Shown: positions 18,932-27,932 of the stretch, in pieces
How positions within the stretch are numbered: position 1 is the first letter of the stretch
Layout: every line of letters begins with the position of its first letter
NCBI RefSeq assembly: GCF_000243675.2
Contig: NZ_AHMM02000005.1
Location: forward strand, 13,556 to 77,555
Source: Leptospira inadai serovar Lyme str. 10
GTDB taxonomy: Bacteria > Spirochaetota > Leptospiria > Leptospirales > Leptospiraceae
DNA: 64,000 nt
Direction of reading: 5' to 3'
The notes under the pieces: model-generated
What the model saw: the letters and a program-made list of their open reading frames with translations, nothing else
Databases searched by the model: none
Told to the model about the DNA's origin: nothing
Translations under genes and position numbers: made by a program

Positions 18932-19606
18932 ATGGAATACGTGGAATCTTTCGAGGGCGATCGAGCCAAGGCCTACGACGAGCGAATCGTAAGAATGATC
19001 CCGTTTTACGACGGGGTTCAGGAATTAGTGGCGACGCTACTTTTAGAATTCGTAAAGGAAAATTCCGGGATACTTTGTGCGGGATGCGGAACCGGTGCGG
19101 ACTTTCAAAAATTATTAGAAGTCGCACCGGATCGATACTCCATCACCGGAGTTGATCCTTCTCCGGAAATGATTTCCCAGGCTAAAATAAAGTACCCTTC
19201 ATTGAGATTCGAATGTTGCACCGTTCAGAATCTGCCGGTCGATATCGCTTATGCGGGAGCGACATTATTGTTCGTCCTCCATTTTCTCCCCGACGACGGC
19301 GCCAAACTTTCCCTATTACAAGAAATTGCAAAAAGACTCGAGCCCGGAAGTACATTCATATTATTCGACCTCTGCGACCCCTCACCACATAACCGGGATT
19401 TTATTTTCCGTTCCGCAGAATCTTATTTAAAAAATTTTAAAGAATGGAAATCAAGCGAATTAAAATTGTATATCAAACGAGTAAAACGACTGCATCGGAT
19501 TTCCGAATTTCGTTATCAGGAATTATTTCATGCGGCCGGATTCTCAAATGCACAACAAGTCTTTCAAGCAATGCACGTCTGCGGCTGGGTCGTTTTCAAG
19601 AACTAG
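18932..19606 (+). CDS. Class I SAM-dependent methyltransferase
   Basis: The 224-residue protein has the SAM-binding motif ILCAGCGTGADF near residue 49, acidic motif II in SITGVDPSPEMI, and motif III/IV at AGATLLFVLHFLPDDGAK, in the order of class I enzymes. Substrate cannot be inferred. It starts 44 bases after the diguanylate cyclase stop in the same direction. Confidence 0.88.
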   Translation: MEYVESFEGDRAKAYDERIVRMIPFYDGVQELVATLLLEFVKENSGILCAGCGTGADFQKLLEVAPDRYSITGVDPSPEMISQAKIKYPSLRFECCTVQNLPVDIAYAGATLLFVLHFLPDDGAKLSLLQEIAKRLEPGSTFILFDLCDPSPHNRDFIFRSAESYLKNFKEWKSSELKLYIKRVKRLHRISEFRYQELFHAAGFSNAQQVFQAMHVCGWVVFKN

Positions 19607-19673
19607 AGTGACAATTATCAATCGTTCACTCCTATCATAACGCCGAAATTCTAATAGCCTCGACATTACTATC

Positions 19674-19694
19674 CGGAATGATTTAATCATTCCG
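19674..19694. promoter_or_regulatory. 21-base palindrome upstream of HdeD-like gene
   Basis: CGGAATGATT T AATCATTCCG is a perfect 10-1-10 palindrome that ends 21 bases before the ATG at 19716. There is no T-run after it, so an operator is more likely than a terminator. The regulator is unknown. Confidence 0.55.
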
Positions 19695-19715
19695 AATTCA
19701 TATAGGAAGGTAGTG

Positions 19716-20258
19716 ATGAATTCCGTAAAACCGAAAGCGGCCAAACACTGGTGGATTCACGTGATCGTAGGAATCCTCTGGATAGGAGTCGGAATTATTA
19801 CCTTATTTTTCCCGATCCAAAGCTATTTAGGTTTGAGCATCGCATTTTCGATCATATTAGCGATGACGGGCCTATTTCAAATTTCTTTTGCGATATCGAA
19901 CCGAAATCGATTCTCCGGTTGGGGCTGGAATCTTGCATTAGGAATTCTAGATATAATTGTCGGATCAGTCCTGCTAGTTCATCCCGAAGTGACCGCCATT
20001 ACTCTTCCTTTTATTTTAGGTTTTTGGTTGGTGTTCCGCGGAGTCTCTTTAATTTCATTCGCCCTCGAAGTGCACTCCGTTCAATCGTATCCTTGGGGCT
20101 GGCTTTTATTTAGCGGAATCGCAACCGTTCTGTTCGCATTAGGAATACTCTTCTTTCCGCTGCTCGGGATGTTCACTATCCTCGTATGGGCGGGTGCCGG
20201 GTTCCTGATTTCAGGTTTCGGGAATATGTGTCTAGGATGGAAGGAGTGGAAAGCATAA
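19716..20258 (+). CDS. HdeD-family (DUF308) membrane protein
   Basis: The 180-residue protein has about six hydrophobic segments (HVIVGILWIGVGIITLFFP, LSIAFSIILAMTGLFQISFA, and so on), with the paired-helix repeat of the HdeD family, tied to acid stress in enteric bacteria. ATG at 19716 is chosen because AGGAAGG lies five bases upstream; an in-frame GTG precedes it directly. A palindrome upstream suggests specific regulation. The role here is unproven. Confidence 0.85.
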   Translation: MNSVKPKAAKHWWIHVIVGILWIGVGIITLFFPIQSYLGLSIAFSIILAMTGLFQISFAISNRNRFSGWGWNLALGILDIIVGSVLLVHPEVTAITLPFILGFWLVFRGVSLISFALEVHSVQSYPWGWLLFSGIATVLFALGILFFPLLGMFTILVWAGAGFLISGFGNMCLGWKEWKA

Positions 20259-20287
20259 CTCTCCGAACGCGGCCTATCAACGTTTTA

Positions 20288-21934
20288 TTACGACGATTCT
20301 TTGAGCGAATCTTCCCGATTAATTCTGTATCCGTTGAACTGACGATATCCGTTGGGGCTGAAACCGGTTAATTTTTTGAATTCTAGATTAAATGCGGATT
20401 TGGAACTAAAACCGGATTTAACTCGGACCTCGGCAATCGATAATTTCGGGGTAAGAAGGAGTAATTTTTTGGCCTCTTCTATTCTATACTGGTTCATTAA
20501 AGTAGGAAAATTCGTCTTAAATTCCACGTTTATGATTTCGGAAAGTTGATGGATTCCGATTCCCAATTCCTTGGCTAAATGTTCTTCCTTCAGAGAATTT
20601 TTTAAAAATATTTTGTCCTCTTGAATCATCGTGAGAATACGGGAAACTAAGCTCCCCACTTCCAACGAGGAAACCGTACTCTTTCGATTTCCGGACTTGG
20701 AGGGTTCGGAATAAAAATATCCCTCGGCACCGATCGAAAATAGGCAATAATTCGAAATAAACATGTGGAAAGGAGCAAAAAAAACGACGGAGAATATCGC
20801 GATTTCGTTATATGGATAAAAATCGAAATGGTAAAGCGACTTAGCCGAATTCAACAGAAAGAAAACGGTCCAGGAAAATAAATAAACGATTACCGTCGGT
20901 CTTCCGGAACCGAGTATCGACCTATGCGATTTTATAAAAAAATAAATCGTAAGCGCCGAAGCTCCCGCTAGGATGAGAATCCGATATTCGAATACCGGCT
21001 CCGATACGGGAATCAGCAAGAAAGAAAATCCGAATAGGAGGGCCGATAAGGAGATCCAATTTCCCTTTTGCTTTCCGTTCCAAATTCTTTCAACCGAAAG
21101 AAAAAAAGGAAATAAGGAGATATAGGATACGGTTTGAAAAAGAAAGTACGGATATTCCGTTATTCTTCCGCTTACACCCCAAAATAAAGCGAAAGACTTT
21201 ATATGCAAAAAATAAAAGAAGAATAAGGAAATTAAGATATACGCATGAAGAGCCGGGAAAACCGCCTTTTTGCGTCGAATCCAATAAATCATTCCTAAAA
21301 CCCAAGTAAATATCGTTAAAAGAAAAATGAAAATCACCGAAGCGCCGCGCACTGACTCTCCCTTTTCCATCGTGCTTTGGCCCTGCACTTTAACGGGAAA
21401 GTTCGCGTACGTAATGTCCTCGGTAGAATAAAAATAATAATAAAATGTTTTCGTTTCCCCCGATCGTAACCGAATCGGAAAAGAAGGAAAGCGTGGAACA
21501 AGGTACCCTCGGAAATTCTTATCCTCGCTCTGAACATAGAAGTCTCGTTCAAATCGGCCTTCGGACGAAAAAGCGCAGAATTCGATTCGAGAAAGATTGG
21601 TTGAGAAAAAAACGAGTCGTTTATCAACGTCATTTCCCGTTTCATTCTTAAAAGTAAACCTTAGCCAATTGCCGAAATTAGTTTTGCGCACTCTTAAGGT
21701 ATTAGGAATCGGATTCGTGTGCCATTCCAGTTTTCGTACTTTTTCCAATCCTCGATCGGAGCAGCCGACTACAGCAGTCCCCCTATACCTATATTCGGCT
21801 TGAGAACTTATATTCAGCGTATCGGGAGTACTTGTAGTGATAGAAATCGGATCTGCTGTTATTATCTTAGGAGACAGCAAGGAAAGAAGTGCGGAAACGA
21901 GTATGAGAGAATGAGAATAGTTTCGAATCTTCAT
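20288..21934 (-). CDS. 7TM-DISM receptor with AraC-type DNA-binding domain
   Basis: The 548-residue protein has a signal peptide, a periplasmic sensing domain (about 30-190), seven membrane helices (about 195-400), and a C-terminal AraC/XylS helix-turn-helix pair (about 440-535, with LAKELGIGIHQLSEIINVEF and IAEVRVKSGFSSKSAFNLEFKKLTG). It would sense an outer signal and bind DNA from the membrane. Such 7TM-DISM/AraC fusions are typical of Leptospira. It is convergent with the HdeD-like gene. Confidence 0.9.
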   Translation of the reverse strand: MKIRNYSHSLILVSALLSLLSPKIITADPISITTSTPDTLNISSQAEYRYRGTAVVGCSDRGLEKVRKLEWHTNPIPNTLRVRKTNFGNWLRFTFKNETGNDVDKRLVFFSTNLSRIEFCAFSSEGRFERDFYVQSEDKNFRGYLVPRFPSFPIRLRSGETKTFYYYFYSTEDITYANFPVKVQGQSTMEKGESVRGASVIFIFLLTIFTWVLGMIYWIRRKKAVFPALHAYILISLFFFYFLHIKSFALFWGVSGRITEYPYFLFQTVSYISLFPFFLSVERIWNGKQKGNWISLSALLFGFSFLLIPVSEPVFEYRILILAGASALTIYFFIKSHRSILGSGRPTVIVYLFSWTVFFLLNSAKSLYHFDFYPYNEIAIFSVVFFAPFHMFISNYCLFSIGAEGYFYSEPSKSGNRKSTVSSLEVGSLVSRILTMIQEDKIFLKNSLKEEHLAKELGIGIHQLSEIINVEFKTNFPTLMNQYRIEEAKKLLLLTPKLSIAEVRVKSGFSSKSAFNLEFKKLTGFSPNGYRQFNGYRINREDSLKESS

Positions 21935-22397
21935 ATTTTATTTGGCTCTACTCAAAGCGGTAAACTCAAACCATTAGGACATCCGGAAAAAACCCGAAAA
22001 AATCGGAATAATATCGCTCTCTTGATATTTAAAGCGGAACGGACGTCAAACAAAAATGCACATTTCGGTTACCGGATATATCGCTTAGCGAAATAAAGAA
22101 AGAGAAGAGAACTCCAATACGCTTTCGATAAAAATTTCACCGATAAACGGAAAGCTTTCGAAGGTCGATATGAATTTTTATTCCTTTTATCCGGAAGCAA
22201 CGATCCGAATCCGAACTCTCCTTATTCGACAATCGATTACAGAATGAACGAGCGATACAATATAAAATCTTGCTAATATAGATCGTCCAACTTTTTAAAT
22301 GTGGACAACTTTTTACGCGGTTTTAGGCATGAAAATGCAAACTCACTTGACATGCGGGGGATCAAATAAAACGAAGATACTAGGGTTCGACAAGTCG
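21935..22397. other. 463-base intergenic region with a direct repeat
   Basis: No convincing gene. CAACTTTTTA occurs twice, at 22288-22297 and 22306-22315, 18 bases apart, which may be a tandem regulator site. TTGACA at 22347-22352 could be a -35 box for the gene at 22398, with only a poor -10. The rest is plain AT-rich DNA. Confidence 0.4.
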
Positions 22398-22730
22398 ATG
22401 GAAAAATTTATCGGTAGACTATTAAGATACAGCGCCATTGCGCTAGTCTTATGCTTGTCCGTTAATATTGCCCTCACGAAACCGTTTGCTCAAAAAGAGA
22501 AATTTCGTGCCGAAACTGAAACGGAGGATTCTCTAGAAGTACGGGAAGAGCGTCCCGAGCAGGACCAATCTAATTTTTCTCTCTCGGGTTTGATTCCGGC
22601 GGAGTATATCGATTATCCTAGTTTCACTTACGAATTTTCCTACGTCATAGGTCTCCTTTTATCCTCTTTATATTCCATTCTTCTTTTACCTTCCCTATTA
22701 AATATCCCTCCCCCTTCCTGCAAAGTTTAA
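22398..22730 (+). CDS. Hypothetical small envelope protein
   Basis: From ATG at 22398 the product is 110 residues: a hydrophobic N-terminus (LLRYSAIALVLCLSVNIAL) that is a signal peptide or anchor, an acidic middle (ETETEDSLEVREERPEQDQS), and a second hydrophobic segment (FSYVIGLLLSSLYSILLLPS). No family recognised. It precedes the RND pump in the same direction by 133 bases, where an efflux adaptor might be expected, but it is too short to be one. Confidence 0.5.
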   Translation: MEKFIGRLLRYSAIALVLCLSVNIALTKPFAQKEKFRAETETEDSLEVREERPEQDQSNFSLSGLIPAEYIDYPSFTYEFSYVIGLLLSSLYSILLLPSLLNIPPPSCKV

Positions 22731-22768
22731 AAGATTCAAGCACGGCGCGTAGAGCGCTTCGCAACTTT

Positions 22769-22783
22769 ATTCTAATTTAGAAT
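22769..22783. promoter_or_regulatory. 7-1-7 palindrome upstream of RND pump
   Basis: ATTCTAA T TTAGAAT is a perfect palindrome about 80 bases before the pump start. Its 7-1-7 layout is like Fur/PerR-family boxes, though the bases differ from the Fur consensus. Regulator unknown. Confidence 0.4.
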
Positions 22784-22863
22784 TATTCTTCAATAGAGTA
22801 ACGCTCCGTATCCAGGCGAAGTTCGAAGCATATAAGATAAGAAATCGTGGGACGAGGTACCCG

Positions 22864-25800
22864 ATGAGCCAAAAGAATAAAAACATTCAAACCCTTCCCA
22901 TACGGAGCGAAAGCTCGTCTCCAAACGACGTCGCTCCCGATTCCTATGCCGAGGCGGTTCAGCAGGTTAACCAGGCAGGCATTGCCGCATTTTCCGTAAA
23001 GAACCCTCACTTAATGATCGTCTCTTGCATTATCGTTCTCGTTTTAGGAGTTCTGGCCTTGTTCCAGATGCCTCGGGATCTCCTACCCCCATCCAAACAA
23101 CCTGCAGTTCAAATACTGGACGTTTATTGGGGAATGCCGACTTCCAGTACCGAAACCATTTTAACTTGGAAGTTCGAGAGATATACGGGTCAAGCCCCCG
23201 GACTGATCCACCAAGAATCGAAATCTTATCCCGGCGTAAGCGTGGTTAATAATTTCTTCGACGAAGATTCCACATCGAGACCGGAAGCCATGGCATCCAC
23301 CGTGGGCTATATCATGTCGGTGCTCCGGAGACTTCCGCCGGGCGCCATGCCTCCGATCGTTCTGCCGTTCGACCCGATGGGTTCTACTCCGGTTTGTCTT
23401 GTTGCAGTGAGCGGAGATTTCGAAGTTAACGAACTTTATGATAGAGGTCAATACGACGTTCGTCGTGCCTTGCAAGGAACTCCGGGAACCATAGCTCCCA
23501 CCGTTATGGGTGGAGCGGAAAAGCAAGTCATCATCGAATTAGATCCGCTCAAATTGAAACAGTACGATATGTCCGCGGCGGAAGCGATGGATAAGATCGG
23601 ACGATTAAATACGTTTATTCCGGCAGGCGACGTTAAGATCGGCGACTTCGATTATCCGATCTATACTAACGGGGTCGCGGACAGCATCCAAGCCTTCGAC
23701 GACTTCCCTCTCCGAAGCAGGGAAGGAGTATCCGTTTTTGTCAAAAACGTGGGTAAAACCAAGGAGTCTAGCATTGTTCAGACCGAAATGGTCACGTTAA
23801 ACGGCAAGGAAATCGTATACGTTCCGGTCTTACGCCAACAAGGAGCGAACACGTTAGCCGTCGTTGACGCGGCCAGAGAAGCGATGAAAAGTCTGGAAAA
23901 GGAGATTAAAGGTCTTAAATTGAATATCGTCGCCGACACGACCGTATTCATCCGCAAAGCCGTCGAAACCGTGGGAGAAGAAGCCATGTTCGGAGGCGGC
24001 TTGGCGGCCCTGATGGTCTTTCTTTTTCTGGGTAATCCTCGCGCGACCTTCGCGACCTTACTTTCCCTTCCTTTTTCCACTCTATTCGTGTTGATGGGCT
24101 TAAAGGCTACGGGATCGACGATCAATATCATGACGTTAGGCGGAATGGCACTTTCTATCGGTCTACTCGTGGACAACTCGATCGTCGCAATCGAAAATAT
24201 TATGCGACATCTCGCGGAAGATAAGGATCCGAATAGAATTCGGGTAGTCGTAAGGGCGGCGCAGGAAGTCACTCCGCCGATCATCGCGGTGACTCTTTGC
24301 AACGTAGTCGTACTATTCCCGATCCTACTTACGAAGGGAGTCGTAAACGTCCTCTTCGGAGCGATTGCAAAAACCGTAATGCTCGCGATAACGGGTTCCT
24401 TATTATCCGAAACGGCAATCATTCCTCTCTTTGCAAGTCGCTTCCTAACGGGTGAACCGCCTAAACTTCCGAAGTTCTTCCAAGTGATCCAGGACCTAAT
24501 CGCCGGCCTCACTGAAATTTACGGCAGGGCACTCGAAAAAGTAATGACCAAGACTAGGGCGGTCGTAATCGGAATCTGCATTTTGTTCGCGATCGGCGCC
24601 GCCGCATTGCCGTTTATCGGAACGGAACTTTTTCCGCGGGCAGATGCGGGCAGCTTCGTTTTACATCTGAGACTTCCCTCCGGCCTTCGAATCGAGGAAA
24701 CGAGCGAGAAAGCCAAGCAGGTGGAAGCCAAGCTCAAAGAATGGATTAAAAGCGATCTGGAAATGGTGCTTTCCGATTCAGGATTGTATCAGGGATTTCC
24801 GGCAGCTTTTTCACAAAACGGCGGAACGCAAGATGTGACGATGACCGTCGAGCTAAAGGAAAATCGAAAGAAAACTTCCCAGTACTACGCGCGAATCATT
24901 CGGGAAAAACTACCTCAGGAATTTCCGAACGTCGATATAGGCGTAGAATTGGGCGGACTTCTTTCCTCTTCACTGAACGGAGGCGCGCAGGCGCCGATAA
25001 ACGTTCAAGTCAAAGGTTCGAACGCCGGAAAAGCCTATGAAATCGCCAAAAGCTTACTGCCAGACATCAAGGCCGTCAAGGGAGCGACCGACGTTCGTAT
25101 TTTAGAAAACTTTGATACTCCGGCGATCGAAGTGAACATAAATAGAAAGAAGGCGGACGCCCAAGGAGTTCTTACGGACGAAATCGTTCAGAATATAGTA
25201 AGCGCCTTGGCGGGAAGTATCGTTTACAAGCCTACGATCTGGGTCGACCCGAAGAGCGGCATAGACTACGCGTTAGGCGTCCGTTTCCCCGAAGAAAAAT
25301 TTCAAACGATGAAGGATTTCGAAAATATTCCGGTAACCGGTAAATTTCAAGAGAGAGCCATCCCGCTTTCCCAGCTTTCCGATATCGAACAAACCCAAGG
25401 TCCGACCGTATTAAGTCGGGTAAATATGAAACGAACCGTAAACATCATGCTGGACTCTCAGGACCGCGATGTTGGAAGCGTTTCTTCCGAGATCGAAAAG
25501 ATCATAAAGAGCGTTAAAGTCCCGGACGGATATAAGATCGCAATTACGGGAGAAATCGAAAAAATGCGGGACGCTCTTTCTCAACTAGGGGGCGGCTTCT
25601 TTCTCTCCGCGTTTCTAGTTTACATGATTCTCGTAGTGCAATTTAGATCCTTCCTGTTACCGGGTATCATGATGCTCACGGTACCGTTGGGGATGATCGG
25701 AATCGCCTTAATGTTCTCCATTACGGGAACATACTATAGCCTCCAGGCAGGAATCGGCACCATTTTTCTCATCGGCATCGCCGTTTCCAACGGGGTTCTC

Positions 25801-26085
25801 TTGATCGAGTTCATTCTCCATATGATCGAGCACGAAAAGATGAATCTTGACGAAGGAATTATAGCCGGAGCGAAGGCGAGATTGCGGCCCATTATGATGA
25901 CTTCGTTGGCTTCCATGTTGGGTTTAACTCCTATGGCAATCGGTTTCGGAAAAGGTGCGGAAGCGAATATCCCGCTGGGCAGAGCGGTCATAGGAGGTCA
26001 ATTTCTTGCTACTCTGCTTACTCTATTCGTTCTACCGACCGTATTCAGATATCTTTACCGAAAATTTTATCTGAAGGGAAATTAA
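22864..26085 (+). CDS. RND-family efflux transporter (AcrB-like)
   Basis: The 1073-residue protein has the full RND plan: 12 membrane helices, two large periplasmic loops, and internal duplication. NIMTLGGMALSIGLLVDNSI with VAIENIMRH is the helix 4 proton-relay region. Only one Asp (LVDN) is present where AcrB has an Asp pair, a variation seen in other HAE-1 members. A 40-residue cytosolic extension precedes helix 1. It exports small toxic compounds or lipids using the proton gradient; substrate unknown. A TolC-like gene follows after five bases, but no membrane-fusion gene is visible nearby. Confidence 0.95.
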   Translation: MSQKNKNIQTLPIRSESSSPNDVAPDSYAEAVQQVNQAGIAAFSVKNPHLMIVSCIIVLVLGVLALFQMPRDLLPPSKQPAVQILDVYWGMPTSSTETILTWKFERYTGQAPGLIHQESKSYPGVSVVNNFFDEDSTSRPEAMASTVGYIMSVLRRLPPGAMPPIVLPFDPMGSTPVCLVAVSGDFEVNELYDRGQYDVRRALQGTPGTIAPTVMGGAEKQVIIELDPLKLKQYDMSAAEAMDKIGRLNTFIPAGDVKIGDFDYPIYTNGVADSIQAFDDFPLRSREGVSVFVKNVGKTKESSIVQTEMVTLNGKEIVYVPVLRQQGANTLAVVDAAREAMKSLEKEIKGLKLNIVADTTVFIRKAVETVGEEAMFGGGLAALMVFLFLGNPRATFATLLSLPFSTLFVLMGLKATGSTINIMTLGGMALSIGLLVDNSIVAIENIMRHLAEDKDPNRIRVVVRAAQEVTPPIIAVTLCNVVVLFPILLTKGVVNVLFGAIAKTVMLAITGSLLSETAIIPLFASRFLTGEPPKLPKFFQVIQDLIAGLTEIYGRALEKVMTKTRAVVIGICILFAIGAAALPFIGTELFPRADAGSFVLHLRLPSGLRIEETSEKAKQVEAKLKEWIKSDLEMVLSDSGLYQGFPAAFSQNGGTQDVTMTVELKENRKKTSQYYARIIREKLPQEFPNVDIGVELGGLLSSSLNGGAQAPINVQVKGSNAGKAYEIAKSLLPDIKAVKGATDVRILENFDTPAIEVNINRKKADAQGVLTDEIVQNIVSALAGSIVYKPTIWVDPKSGIDYALGVRFPEEKFQTMKDFENIPVTGKFQERAIPLSQLSDIEQTQGPTVLSRVNMKRTVNIMLDSQDRDVGSVSSEIEKIIKSVKVPDGYKIAITGEIEKMRDALSQLGGGFFLSAFLVYMILVVQFRSFLLPGIMMLTVPLGMIGIALMFSITGTYYSLQAGIGTIFLIGIAVSNGVLLIEFILHMIEHEKMNLDEGIIAGAKARLRPIMMTSLASMLGLTPMAIGFGKGAEANIPLGRAVIGGQFLATLLTLFVLPTVFRYLYRKFYLKGN

Positions 26086-26090
26086 CTCCT

Positions 26091-27449
26091 ATGAAATTTC
26101 CAGGCGAAGTCATGAATCTTATATCAAATAAACTAATAAATATAATAATAATATTCATTATTGTATTTTCTTCGACTCTATACTCCGAAACCGAAACGAT
26201 ACTTACGATCGAAGATCTGATGTCTAAGGCCGAAAAAACCAGCCCCGACGTGGCCGCAAAGATTTTCCAAGCCAAGCAGGCGGAAGAAACGATAGGCGTC
26301 GCAAAATCCGCGTACATGCCGACCGCATATGCTTCGGGCATGATCACTTCCGGCTTACCCGGCTCCTTCGGAGAGCCCGGAGTCATGGTGCCGAGAGGCG
26401 TGATGGTTTCTCCATTTCATGCAGGCCCGTCTGCCGGTATTTGGGGACAATACACTCTCTATGATTGGGGGAGAAGAGCGAATGACGTAAAGTTCGCGGA
26501 AAGCCAGGCAAAGGAAAGAAAAGAAGAGATTCGACTGACACGAATCGAAGTGCTGGATACCTCGGTCAGAAGCTATTACTCCTGCGCTAGAAATAGAAGC
26601 ATGATGGAATTATGGTCCGGTTTAACCGACGATTTGGAAACGATCCGCAGGGAAGTCCTTAGATTCGTAAGGAACGGACAAAAATCCGTAGTTGATAGAT
26701 ATTTAATAGAATCACAAGTCGAACAAATCAAAACGCAAACTAGCGACTATGAGCTAAGATTAAAAAAGGCAAGAGAAGAATTAGGTTTATTAGTACAGGA
26801 AGATTGGAATAACTTTTCCTGCCCGACGATTCTTTCCATCAACCTAGGTAAATTGCCCGAACAGGAATCGTCTGTTGTAAGACTTACCGACCCCGCATTA
26901 GGAATCGGAAATGAATACGATAGCTCGCCGATCGTAAGTAGGGCAAAATTGGAACTGATTTCCGCCGAAGCGAAATTAGATCGCTCAAAAGCCGACTTTA
27001 TGCCCGAACTTAAATCATCCTATTCCGTCGGCACGTTCAAGGAAGCACGTCTTGTTCCTTATCAAAATTATTCGGCGAATCTTTCCTTCGTCGTCCCCGT
27101 ATTCGAAGGATTAAAGACGGTTAAGGAAGTAAAGGCCGCCGAGCACGACGTTTCCGCAAAGAGAAAGGAATTGGAGGCGGCAAGAAAGAGAGTCGCAGAA
27201 TTAAACGTGGGTTTAGGAAAGACGATCGATTCCTCGGCGTTGAGAATCAAGCACCTTCGTACCGAGGTGGATCTTGCAAAGACGGCGTACGAAGTCGCAA
27301 GAAGTCGCTACGCGAATTACCAGGGAACCTTGGTCGATTTTCGGGAAGCCTTCCGGAACCTTTTACGAACCCAGGGAGAATTGATCGATGCCTACACCGA
27401 GTATTTGATTTATACCAAGGTGAAAGACTTGGTTAACGGAAAAATATAA
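26091..27449 (+). CDS. TolC-like outer-membrane efflux protein
   Basis: The 452-residue protein has an N-terminal signal (NIIIIFIIVFSSTLYS) and the two-fold TolC pattern: long helical stretches around residues 40-75, 145-245 and 330-440, and beta-strand pieces (AGIWGQYTLYDWGRR; NYSANLSFVVPVFEGLKTV). It would form the outer channel for the RND pump five bases upstream. A start at Met8 (26112), with a nearer GGCGAAG ribosome site, is about as likely. Confidence 0.9.
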   Translation: MKFPGEVMNLISNKLINIIIIFIIVFSSTLYSETETILTIEDLMSKAEKTSPDVAAKIFQAKQAEETIGVAKSAYMPTAYASGMITSGLPGSFGEPGVMVPRGVMVSPFHAGPSAGIWGQYTLYDWGRRANDVKFAESQAKERKEEIRLTRIEVLDTSVRSYYSCARNRSMMELWSGLTDDLETIRREVLRFVRNGQKSVVDRYLIESQVEQIKTQTSDYELRLKKAREELGLLVQEDWNNFSCPTILSINLGKLPEQESSVVRLTDPALGIGNEYDSSPIVSRAKLELISAEAKLDRSKADFMPELKSSYSVGTFKEARLVPYQNYSANLSFVVPVFEGLKTVKEVKAAEHDVSAKRKELEAARKRVAELNVGLGKTIDSSALRIKHLRTEVDLAKTAYEVARSRYANYQGTLVDFREAFRNLLRTQGELIDAYTEYLIYTKVKDLVNGKI

Positions 27450-27459
27450 GGAAACACTA

Positions 27460-27870
27460 ATGCATAATATTATAATTATAGCAACTTCAGTCTTAATTCT
27501 ATCCTCCTTGAATTTCTCTAATTGCATGAACGGAAACTCGATCTATACGAGCCAAAAGAATGCTAAAAAAATAATATTTCAAGTCGGAATACTCAAATGC
27601 ATGTCTTCCGGAGGAAAGGCGAGCGATCTAGCCAATGTCCAGTCGTTAGTCACGGAAGTAATTTCACAAAACCCTACTCTCGCACCGTCCGACGAATCGG
27701 ATCAGTATTTTAAAACGAGTGCGGTCCATAATTGCGAATCGGCGATACTTGCCGCTTCGATCACAGGCTGCGACTTCAAGGATTTTATCGCGGCGGATTA
27801 CTTTTCGGGTCATAAGATCTGCCACTTAACTCCTAGCCGGGAGTTTAGAATCGATCGAATGAACCATTAA
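27460..27870 (+). CDS. Small putative lipoprotein
   Basis: The 136-residue product has a hydrophobic start (IIIIATSVLILSSLNFSNC), with Cys22 as a probable lipidation site in a relaxed LNFSNC lipobox. Further Cys residues at about 47, 90, 104 and 116 could form disulfides in the periplasm. It lies 10 bases after the TolC-like gene and so belongs to the pump operon. The size and Cys pattern resemble small uncharacterised Leptospira lipoproteins; function unknown. Confidence 0.75.
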   Translation: MHNIIIIATSVLILSSLNFSNCMNGNSIYTSQKNAKKIIFQVGILKCMSSGGKASDLANVQSLVTEVISQNPTLAPSDESDQYFKTSAVHNCESAILAASITGCDFKDFIAADYFSGHKICHLTPSREFRIDRMNH

Positions 27871-27932
27871 TGAATTCAAGATAGGCGGGGTCGGCCCGTT
27901 TCTAATCGAAATCTTTTCGGAGTTTTTTCGTT

